DNA of 12,983 bases. It comes from Pseudolabrys sp. (GTDB lineage Bacteria; Pseudomonadota; Alphaproteobacteria; Rhizobiales; Xanthobacteraceae). The DNA is taken from positions 1 through 12,983 of the forward strand of contig JAQSCR010000456.1 of NCBI GenBank assembly GCA_029945495.1, written 5' to 3'. Position 1 is the stretch's first letter. Each line of letters begins with the position of its first letter. This document shows, one piece after another, positions 7,339 through 12,983 of this stretch. The notes under the pieces were generated by a model that saw only the letters and a program-made list of their open reading frames with translations, searched no databases and was not told where the DNA came from. The position numbers and the translations under genes are program-made.

Positions 7339-7368
7339 TTGATAGGGTATTGTAAACAATGCCAAAAT
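7339..7368 (+). promoter_or_regulatory. Possible promoter with palindromic operator before ABM gene
   Basis: TTGATA (7339-7344) and CAAAAT (7363-7368) are 18 bp apart and may be -35 and -10 elements. Between them lies ATTGT-AA-ACAAT (7349-7360), a 12-bp palindrome in the position expected for a repressor. This A/T-rich island stands out in a GC-rich divergent spacer. No regulator gene is adjacent, so the binding protein is unknown. Confidence 0.35.
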
Positions 7369-7452
7369 TATGGTCGCCGGGGGAACCTTCCACCGCCGGA
7401 TACCGGGACTCGGCGCGGCACTCCAGCCAGAACACCCTGAAAGAGACCGATC

Positions 7453-7758
7453 ATGATGGTCATCGTCTTTCGCGCGCGGCGCACGCCAGAGGGCCTCGGC
7501 GACGAGTACAAATTTTGGTTTGAGCGCATGAGCGACATCGCCCGCACCATGCCGGGCTATATCTCGCACAAGGGCTATGTCGCCGAGGACGGCGAGCGGC
7601 TGTCGCTGTTCGAATGGGAATCGGCGGAAACGCTCAAGGCCTGGGCGCAGCATCCCGAACACGTGCCGACCAAGGCGCTGGGGCGGCAGAAATTCTATTC
7701 CGCCTATCACCTGCAGATTTGCGAGGTGGTTCGCGAATCGAAGTTCGAGGCGCCCTAG
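7453..7758 (+). CDS. Antibiotic biosynthesis monooxygenase (ABM) fold protein
   Basis: Small cytoplasmic protein of 101 aa with the dimeric alpha-beta barrel pattern of the ABM family: strand MVIVFRARR, helix YKFWFERMSDIARTMPGYISH, strand GYVAEDGERLSLFEWES, helix SAETLKAWAQHPEHVPTKALG, and final strand YHLQICEVVRES. Members include cofactor-free monooxygenases and many uncharacterised stress proteins; the W in WAQHPEH and the H residues fit the common family pattern. Substrate cannot be predicted. Start could be 7453 or the next ATG at 7456; the ribosome binding site is weak (GAGAC). It is monocistronic or loosely followed by fkpA-type gene 248 bp downstream, and divergent from the DUF2778 gene. 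Confidence 0.8.
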   Translation: MMVIVFRARRTPEGLGDEYKFWFERMSDIARTMPGYISHKGYVAEDGERLSLFEWESAETLKAWAQHPEHVPTKALGRQKFYSAYHLQICEVVRESKFEAP

Positions 7759-8006
7759 GAACGGTCGTCGACGCGTGACCGGCGGAACGAACCGCCCTGC
7801 CCTGGCGTTACCGTTGCGCTCGCGCCGGGTGACAACCGGCCGCGATGGGGACGTCGGACGCAAGCTATTTTGCCGGTTTCTGGTTGCGACATCAACGTAT
7901 CGGTACGCGTCGACAACTAACCCATTCACGGCGCGGGCACCCCAGCAGGAATGACAGCGCGCCGCAGACATGCTTTAAGCGGCCACCGATTTATGAGGAG
8001 ATTTGA

Positions 8007-8465
8007 ATGTCCCTGACACGCCGCGAAAGCGCGCTTGCTTTATTCGCCGGACTGCTTGGCGTCATCGCCACCGGTTCGCTCGTCCCCGCCACCGCACAAA
8101 CAACGGCAAAGAAAACCATGACCACAGCATCGGGACTGCAGATCACCGACACCGTCGAAGGCACCGGCGCCACGCCGAAGCGCGGCCAGACCTGCGTCAT
8201 GCACTACACCGGCTGGCTCTACACCAACGGCATCAAGGGCAAGAAGTTCGATAGTTCGGTCGACCGCAACGAGCCGTTCGAATTCAAGGTCGGCGTCGGC
8301 CAGGTCATCAAGGGCTGGGACGAAGGCGTCTCGACCATGAAGGTCGGTGGCAAGCGCACGCTGATCATTCCGCCCGCGCTCGGCTATGGCGCCTCCGGCG
8401 CCGGCGGCGTCATCCCGCCGAACGCGGTGCTGATGTTCGACGTCGAACTCCTGGGCGTGAAATAG
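8007..8465 (+). CDS. Exported FKBP-type peptidyl-prolyl cis-trans isomerase
   Basis: Periplasmic prolyl isomerase and probable folding helper, 152 aa. The start has a strong ribosome binding site (GAGGAG, 6 bases before the ATG). Residues 1-31 form a signal peptide: TRRESALALFAGLLGVIA followed by LVPATAQ, with a likely cut after ATA. The TRR near the start is Tat-like but lacks the FLK part, so Sec export is also possible. The single FKBP domain (about 44-152) has the usual landmarks: VMHYTGWL, KKFDSSVDRNEPFEFKVG, GQVIKGWDEGV, GKRTLIIPPALGYG, IPPNAVLMFDVELLGV. The Tyr, Asp, Phe and Trp expected in the active-site pocket are present. It stands alone and ends at a strong terminator. The symbol is not assigned because several FKBP paralogues share this layout. 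Confidence 0.92.
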   Translation: MSLTRRESALALFAGLLGVIATGSLVPATAQTTAKKTMTTASGLQITDTVEGTGATPKRGQTCVMHYTGWLYTNGIKGKKFDSSVDRNEPFEFKVGVGQVIKGWDEGVSTMKVGGKRTLIIPPALGYGASGAGGVIPPNAVLMFDVELLGVK

Positions 8466-8471
8466 CGTTCC

Positions 8472-8501
8472 CGGGCCGTCGCCCAGGCGGCGGCCCGTTT
8501 T
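8472..8501 (+). terminator. Rho-independent terminator of the FKBP gene
   Basis: An 11-bp GC-rich stem, CGGGCCGTCGC with GCGGCGGCCCG (one G-U pair), closes a CCAG loop and is followed by TTTT at 8498-8501. It lies 7 bp after the FKBP stop codon, and separates this gene from the next. Confidence 0.85.
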
Positions 8502-8509
8502 CGCGCGCG

Positions 8510-8525
8510 TTAACCCTGCGTTAAC
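8510..8525. promoter_or_regulatory. CtrA-type binding site (TTAA-N7-TTAAC)
   Basis: TTAACCCTGCGTTAAC matches the full consensus for the cell-cycle regulator CtrA, TTAA-N7-TTAAC, exactly. It lies directly after the FKBP terminator and 53-68 bases before the next start codon, a normal place for promoter control. That the host has CtrA is expected for an alphaproteobacterium; binding itself is inferred. Confidence 0.65.
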
Positions 8526-8577
8526 CATGTTTTGTTCAGCATGCGCCGATAGCTGACCGCGGCGCGGGAACAAACAC

Positions 8578-9723
8578 GTGACGACTGCCATCGGCTATTA
8601 TTCTTCGTCCTCGAGCAATGCCGCGACCGCCTATGGCGTGACGCCGCAAGCGACCGGCTCCGCCGGCACCACGAACACCGACACCGGCGACACCGCGTCG
8701 TCGGCCAGCGCCGACACGGTGGCTTTGTCGGACGCGGCCAAGGCCTATCTGGCTTCCGCCTCGCCGACCGATCCCGCGGCTTTGGCCGCCGACGCACGCG
8801 CCTGGTTCGATCAGCAATACAAGGACAACGGCATCACCTCGGCTCTGGTCGACGGCCAGGTGGCGGTCGATTTCACGCCGCTGAGCCGCGCCACTCTGTC
8901 GGCAGTCGCGGCCAACAGCCAATCGCAGTTCAGCAAGGACGAGACCGCGGCGGCGGCCAAGGCGCTGAGCGACCGCTTCGACACGGCGGTGGCGCCGCAT
9001 GTGGTGATCGCGCGCCATCTCGGCGATTACGCCAGCCTCTATCAGGCAGCCGATAAATATCTCGAGCAGGCCGGCGCCGACGAGCGCGCCACGCCTTTGT
9101 GGCAAAGCCAGAAGCAGGCGGTGACCGACGGTCTCGCGCTGGCCAAGGCCACGCCTTCCAAGGCGCCGACGAGCGACGGCAACGATCCGGTTGCCGCGCT
9201 GCTCGACAAGACGACGCAGGCGACGACGCCCGCCGCCGGCACCGACGAGACAAGCGTCGCGAGCCATGCGCGGGCAATGCTCGACGCGCAGGCCAACACC
9301 GCGCGCGACGCCGGCACAACATTGGTGTTCGATCCCAACCGCAAGACCGGCCAGCAGGCCGATTTCTCGCAGTTCGACAACCAGACGCTGGCGGTGATGA
9401 CCATCAACAGCGATGGAAGTTTCTCGGCCGAGGAAGCGCACGCCGCCAAGACCGAGCTCAACCAGCGCAACCGGCAAAGCATCCTCGCCGCCTTCGACAC
9501 CAAGACCAATGGCGACGTGCAGAGCCAGAGCCTGGCGCTGCTCGACCACTATTCGAGCATGAGCGCGGCCGAGAAGCAGGCCACGGGCTACACCGACGCG
9601 ATGCAGACGCGGCTGATCCAGAATTACCGCACCGCCTCGATGTTCCAGGGCGGCAGCTTCCTCGGCGCCAGCAGCAGCAGTAGCAGCAGTTCGGGCAGCA
9701 CAACGCTGGCGTCGTATCTCTGA
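8578..9723 (+). CDS. Ser-rich protein of unknown function with internal duplication
   Basis: I do not recognise a named family. The protein has 381 aa and starts with GTG (GGGAA 7 bases upstream). There is no signal peptide or membrane segment. Both ends are Ser-rich: SSSSS at residues 9-13 and eight serines at 365-372. The segment ADTVALSDAAKAYLA (45-59) resembles motifs seen in other Rhizobiales proteins of this look. The core consists of two related halves, about 66-170 and 223-333: ARAWFDQQ matches ARAMLDAQ, and VDF..TL..N S..FS..E (97-122) matches ADF..TL..NS..FS..E (261-286). The second half has two EF-hand-like loops (275-286 and 307-318), both degenerate. Low-complexity ends without a Sec signal are common in substrates of flagellar or type I export, but no exporter is nearby. 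The upstream CtrA box suggests cell-cycle or motility-linked expression. Composition matches the core genome. Confidence 0.75.
   Translation: MTTAIGYYSSSSSNAATAYGVTPQATGSAGTTNTDTGDTASSASADTVALSDAAKAYLASASPTDPAALAADARAWFDQQYKDNGITSALVDGQVAVDFTPLSRATLSAVAANSQSQFSKDETAAAAKALSDRFDTAVAPHVVIARHLGDYASLYQAADKYLEQAGADERATPLWQSQKQAVTDGLALAKATPSKAPTSDGNDPVAALLDKTTQATTPAAGTDETSVASHARAMLDAQANTARDAGTTLVFDPNRKTGQQADFSQFDNQTLAVMTINSDGSFSAEEAHAAKTELNQRNRQSILAAFDTKTNGDVQSQSLALLDHYSSMSAAEKQATGYTDAMQTRLIQNYRTASMFQGGSFLGASSSSSSSSGSTTLASYL
9670..9690 (+). repeat. AGC/AGT trinucleotide tract
   Basis: Seven consecutive AGC or AGT codons, all Ser, near the 3' end of the Ser-rich gene. The pure part is short (three AGC units), so length variation is possible but would stay in frame. 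Confidence 0.7.
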
Positions 9724-9849
9724 AAAACGGCCTTGGTAATGCTTCGTCCGCAGGGCGATAAGCACTGTCGCGACGAAGAGCGCGATTGCGCGGCGGCGCG
9801 CCAACCATTATCCCTCCTGCACCGGCCTGTTGGCCAAGGACCTTGACGC

Positions 9850-10656
9850 ATGGCGCGCCGCCCTTTCAACGATGAGCCGATCTCGGGGCTGGCCGCCTGG
9901 TCGTCGCGGCTGGCGCTGTTTTCGCTTGTCGTGGCCGGGCTGTCGGTCGTCATCCTGCGCTCGAACCTCTTGGAGATCGAGCCGGCGCTGGCCACGGTCG
10001 CCGCCGCATTGATCCTGGCCGCGCTGGCGATCGGGCTGGCGCTTTTGGCCTTCGTCGCGATCTGGCGGCAGGGCCTCGCCGGGCTGGGCCGCGCCATCCT
10101 CGGCCTCACGCTCGGCGCCGTGCTGCTCGCCTACCCGGCCTATCTCGCGCAACGCGCTTACCGGTATCCGGCGATTTCCGACGTCACCACCGACCCGGCC
10201 AACCCGCCGCGCTACACCGCGCTGGCGGCGCAACGGCCGAAGCACCGCATCGTCTATCCGGCCGGCAACGCGCGGCTGCAACGCGCCGCCTATCCCGACA
10301 TCGTGCCGCTGCAGCTGACGCTGCCGCTGCGCACTTCCTACGCGGTCGTGCTCGGTGTGCTCAACAAGCGCAAATGGCAGCTGGTCGAAAGCGCGCCGCC
10401 GACCGGCAACCGCGCCGAGGCGACCATTGAGGCGACGGCGCGCACGCTGCTGATGGGCTTCCGCGACGATATCGCGATCCGCGTGGATCTGCGCTCGGCC
10501 TCGCGTTTCGGTTGGCACGATTTCGGCGCCAATGCGTCGCGGCTGCGCAGCCTGCTCGAGGACATCGACGAAGCCTCCAACAACGCGCCGGAGCCGAAGC
10601 CCGAAGCGCCGCCGGAGAAGAAGCCGGCGCCGAAACGGCCCGGGCAGAAGAAGTAA
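9850..10656 (+). CDS. Membrane-anchored DUF1499 domain protein
   Basis: Inner-membrane protein of 268 aa. Three hydrophobic segments (about residues 18-37, 46-72, 80-101) precede the DUF1499 domain (about 105-240), recognised by YPAISDVTTDPANPPRY, then YP.IVPLQL and RTLLMGFRDDIAIRVDLRSASRFGWHDFGANASRLRSLL. The function of DUF1499 is unknown. The tail (245-268) is Pro/Lys/Glu-rich and probably disordered. The ATG at 9850 has AAGGA about 9 bases upstream. It follows the Ser-rich gene by 126 bp and converges on the MBL-fold gene with only 11 bp between the two stops. With three predicted segments and a positive C-terminal tail the side on which the domain sits is uncertain. Confidence 0.85.
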   Translation: MARRPFNDEPISGLAAWSSRLALFSLVVAGLSVVILRSNLLEIEPALATVAAALILAALAIGLALLAFVAIWRQGLAGLGRAILGLTLGAVLLAYPAYLAQRAYRYPAISDVTTDPANPPRYTALAAQRPKHRIVYPAGNARLQRAAYPDIVPLQLTLPLRTSYAVVLGVLNKRKWQLVESAPPTGNRAEATIEATARTLLMGFRDDIAIRVDLRSASRFGWHDFGANASRLRSLLEDIDEASNNAPEPKPEAPPEKKPAPKRPGQKK

Positions 10657-10667
10657 CGTTCGCGCGG

Positions 10668-11579
10668 CTACGCCAGACGATACTCGCCATCGATCGACGG
10701 CGCGCCATCGGTGACCACGACGCCGCGCGTCACCAGGTCTTCCATATGCGCCAGCACCGACATGCCGGCGGCTCCGGTTAGCCGGGGGTCGATGCCGATA
10801 TAGATCGCACGCACGATGGTCGGAATGTCGGTCGCGCCTTTGCCGAGGCGGTGCAGGATCGACGCCTCGCGCGCCAGCCGGTGCAGAATGTAATAATTGA
10901 CGAAGCGGTTGGCGTCGCCGACCGCCGGGCCGTGGCCGGGCAGATAGACCTGCTCGGAACGCTTGGCGAGCTTGCGCAGCGAACTCATGTAGTCGCTCAT
11001 CGCGCCGTCGGGCGGCGCGACGATGGTCGTCGCCCACGCCATTACATGATCGCCGACGAACAGCGCGTTCTGCTCCTTGAACGCATAGGCCATGTGATTG
11101 GCGGTGTGGCCGGGCGTCGTCACCGCCTCGATGGTCCAGCCGTCACCGCGCACGATCTCGCCGTCCTTGAGATAGACGTCGGGCACGAAGTCGCGGTCGC
11201 CGCTGGAGTCGAGCGGGTTCATCTCGCCGATATGCAGCGGCCGCGCGGCGCGATGCACGCCCTCGGCATAAACGGTGGCGCCGGTGGCGTGCTTGATCGC
11301 CGGCACCGCCGGCGAATGATCGCGATGGGTGTGGGTGACGAAAATATGCGTCACCGTCTCGCCGCGCACGGCATCAAGAAGCGCTCCGATATGCGCCGGG
11401 TCGTCCGGACCGGGATCGACGATGGCGACCTTGCCGCGGCCGAGGATGTAGCTGATCGTGCCCTTGAAGGTGAACGGCCCTGGATTGTTCGCCATCACCC
11501 GGCGCACACCGGGCATGACCACGTCGACCGTGTCGGGCGCGAGATCGAGATTTTTGTCGAAGGGAATGTCATCGGCCAT
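10668..11579 (-). CDS. MBL-fold metallo-hydrolase (LACTB2-like)
   Basis: Cytoplasmic metallo-beta-lactamase-fold hydrolase of 303 aa, closest in layout to the LACTB2 group (MBL domain plus C-terminal winged-helix part). Metal ligands in order: HTHRDH (83-88), H158 in TTPGHTANH, D177 in LFVGDHVM, and H216 in LPGHGP. The C-terminal part (about 225-303) contains the helices and TGAAGMSVLAHMEDLVTRGVV wing region typical of the group. Human LACTB2 is an endoribonuclease, but bacterial members vary and the substrate here is unknown. No signal peptide. The ATG at 11579 has only a weak ribosome binding site. It lies 57 bp downstream of the GGDEF-EAL gene on the same strand, so it could be co-transcribed with it. 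Confidence 0.88.
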   Translation of the reverse strand: MADDIPFDKNLDLAPDTVDVVMPGVRRVMANNPGPFTFKGTISYILGRGKVAIVDPGPDDPAHIGALLDAVRGETVTHIFVTHTHRDHSPAVPAIKHATGATVYAEGVHRAARPLHIGEMNPLDSSGDRDFVPDVYLKDGEIVRGDGWTIEAVTTPGHTANHMAYAFKEQNALFVGDHVMAWATTIVAPPDGAMSDYMSSLRKLAKRSEQVYLPGHGPAVGDANRFVNYYILHRLAREASILHRLGKGATDIPTIVRAIYIGIDPRLTGAAGMSVLAHMEDLVTRGVVVTDGAPSIDGEYRLA

Positions 11580-11636
11580 GGCGGCGTCTTAGATCACCGC
11601 GGCCGAATTATCAATGTATCCGAACGCCCGCTGCCC

Positions 11637-12983
11637 TCAGGCCATGGCCTCGGCGCGCGGCGCCTGCTCGGCAATAATTTTCCGGACTTCCATTGCCGGC
11701 CGGGGCCGGCTGAAAAGAAAGCCTTGGAATTCGGTACAGCCTTCGGCGGTCAGGCTTGCGAGTTGCTCTTTCGTCTCGACGCCCTCGGCGGTCGTCGTGA
11801 TCCCCAAACTACTGCTCAATCCGACCACGGCGCGAACGATCGCGACGCTGTCGTCCTTGCCAGGCAAATCGCGGATGAAGGATTGGTCGATCTTGATCTT
11901 GTCGAACGGGAAACGCCGAAGATAGCCGATTGACGAATAGCCGGTGCCGAAATCGTCCATCGCGATTCTGATCCCAAGGTCGCGGAGCTGATGAAGAATT
12001 TCGAAAGCTCCCTCACTGTCCTCCAACAGTACCATTTCGGTGATCTCCAACTCCAGCCGGGCAGCCGGCAGACCGGTTGTCGCAAGCGCGCCGGTAATCA
12101 TCGGCATTAGGTTTCGGCTCTTGAACTGGGCCGGGGAGAGGTTCACCGCGATCGTCACCTGCTGGGGCCAGCGCGCCGCTTCGGCACAGGCCTGCTGCAA
12201 TACCCATTCTCCTATTGGCACGATGAGACCGGTTGCTTCCGCAACCGGAATGAACTCGAGCGGCGCGACCATCCCGCGTTCGGGATGATGCCAGCGAATG
12301 AGCGCTTCGCAGCTGGCGATCTGGCCTGTCTTGACATTGATGATCGGCTGATAATAAAGTTCGAACTCGCCGTTCATGATCGCATTGCGCAGATCCAGTT
12401 CGAGAGCGCGGCGCGATTGCATACGAGCGTCCATTTCAATTTCGAAAAACCGATAGGCACCGCCGCCATCGACTTTGGCGCGGTAAAGCGCCAAGTCCGC
12501 GTTCTTCATGAGTACGTCCGGCTCTTTGCCGTCGCTCGGCGCGATCGCGATGCCGACGCTGATCCCCACGATTACCTGATGGCCATCGAGGTCATAAGGA
12601 GCCCCGACGACGTCGATCAGACGCGCCGCGAGCGCGGCCTTATCCAGCGGATCTTCAGTCGGCACCTGCACGATGGCGAATTCGTCACCGCCTAACCGGG
12701 CCACGATATCCTCGCCTCGCACGCAGCTGCGCATTCGCTGGGCGGCTGCCTTCAGCAAACGATCCCCGATCGGATGACCGAGCGTATCGTTGACGGCCTT
12801 GAAATGATCGAGGTCGAGGCTGAGTATTCCAATGGATTCGGATCGTCGCCTGTGGCTCAGGATCTCTTCCATCCGCCCGTAGAATGCCACACGGTTCGGC
12901 AGGTCGGTGAGCGCATCATAGTGCGCCAAGTGGTTGATTTTCTCCTCGGCGCGAAGCCGCTCGGTGATGTCCTCAAAAGTGGA
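11637..12983 (-). CDS. Sensor-GGDEF-EAL cyclic-di-GMP enzyme, C-terminal part
   Basis: Bifunctional diguanylate cyclase and phosphodiesterase. The gene enters from the right edge; 448 C-terminal residues are visible and numbered here from the edge. They begin FEDITERLRAEEKINHLAHYDALTDLPNR, the usual junction of a PAS-type sensor to GGDEF, so at least one sensory domain lies outside. A TTG at 12929 is an internal Leu, not a start. GGDEF domain: DLDHFKAVNDTLGH, inhibitory-site motif RGED (89-92), and intact GGDEF (98-102). EAL domain: EAL in CEALIRWHHP (226-228), NLSPAQF, ELEITE, DDFGTGYSS (343-351), KIKIDQSFI, and AEGVET. Both active sites look complete, so making and breaking of cyclic-di-GMP are both possible; the balance cannot be read from sequence. 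Such proteins control motility, adhesion and biofilm. The LACTB2-like gene follows at 57 bp. Confidence 0.93.
   Translation of the reverse strand, partial: STFEDITERLRAEEKINHLAHYDALTDLPNRVAFYGRMEEILSHRRRSESIGILSLDLDHFKAVNDTLGHPIGDRLLKAAAQRMRSCVRGEDIVARLGGDEFAIVQVPTEDPLDKAALAARLIDVVGAPYDLDGHQVIVGISVGIAIAPSDGKEPDVLMKNADLALYRAKVDGGGAYRFFEIEMDARMQSRRALELDLRNAIMNGEFELYYQPIINVKTGQIASCEALIRWHHPERGMVAPLEFIPVAEATGLIVPIGEWVLQQACAEAARWPQQVTIAVNLSPAQFKSRNLMPMITGALATTGLPAARLELEITEMVLLEDSEGAFEILHQLRDLGIRIAMDDFGTGYSSIGYLRRFPFDKIKIDQSFIRDLPGKDDSVAIVRAVVGLSSSLGITTTAEGVETKEQLASLTAEGCTEFQGFLFSRPRPAMEVRKIIAEQAPRAEAMA

Noticed and set aside
7781..7796. GGCGG-AACGAA-CCGCC hairpin after the ABM gene as terminator
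   Set aside because: Five-base stem and no T-run.
9742..9778. CTTCGTC / GACGAAG inverted repeat after the Ser-rich gene as a terminator
   Set aside because: Only 7 bp of stem around a 23-base loop and no T-run; too weak to call.
8536..9804. Long minus-strand frame opposite the Ser-rich gene
   Set aside because: Low-complexity Arg/Gly/Ala product and no ribosome binding site. The plus strand has a ribosome binding site, a CtrA box and internal protein repeats, so it is preferred, though neither frame has a known family.
12927..12929. Start codon of the GGDEF-EAL gene at 12929
   Set aside because: The codon is TTG within a conserved PAS-GGDEF junction (NHLAHYDALTDLPNR), and the frame stays open to the window edge.

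Overview
The window looks like chromosomal DNA of an alphaproteobacterium of the order Hyphomicrobiales (Bradyrhizobium, Rhodopseudomonas or Pseudolabrys-like). The grounds are high GC, typical Rhizobiales gene families (extensin-like protein, DUF2778 L,D-transpeptidase-type protein, DUF1499 protein, DmdB/AlkK-like acyl-CoA ligase), a perfect CtrA-type box, and the palindromic 'GTCATGGCCGGGCATAG' and 'GTCATTCCGGGG' repeats I associate with that group. The genus is inference. I see no rRNA, tRNA or CRISPR.

Layout. 1-1468 (minus): an extensin-like cell-wall protein with an M15 peptidase-like metal signature, followed 10 bp later by a Tat-exported metallophosphoesterase cut by the window edge; probably one operon. 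1600-3240 (plus): an AMP-forming acyl-CoA ligase. 3241-6232: an accessory island of visibly lower GC. It starts exactly at the ligase stop codon with an unrecognised 187-aa gene, then a gene-free stretch of about 535 bp packed with palindromic repeats and four HipB-type operators, then a hipBA toxin-antitoxin pair, then more palindromic repeats. 6233-7237 (minus): a membrane-anchored DUF2778 protein. 7453-8465 (plus): an antibiotic-biosynthesis-monooxygenase-fold protein and an exported FKBP prolyl isomerase with a strong terminator. 8510-9723: a CtrA box and a Ser-rich protein of unknown function made of two related halves. 9850-10656 (plus): a membrane-anchored DUF1499 protein. 10668-12983 (minus): an MBL-fold hydrolase of the LACTB2 type and the C-terminal part of a sensor-GGDEF-EAL cyclic-di-GMP enzyme running out of the window.

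How they work together. Several genes act on or in the cell envelope (extensin-like, metallophosphoesterase, DUF2778 protein, FKBP, DUF1499), but they are not one operon. The clearest self-contained system is the hip module. HipB should bind four 18-bp sites of form TGGTC-N8-GAYCA, arranged as two copies of a 49-bp inverted-pair unit that cover the likely promoter and reach almost to the hipB start. HipA is a full-length Ser/Thr kinase with its catalytic residues in place. Two copies of one palindromic repeat lie in opposite orientation on either side of the module. The other observations most worth checking are the CtrA box before the duplicated Ser-rich protein, the peptidase-like signature in the extensin-like protein, and a PLPxPRP-type motif shared by two cell-wall proteins.
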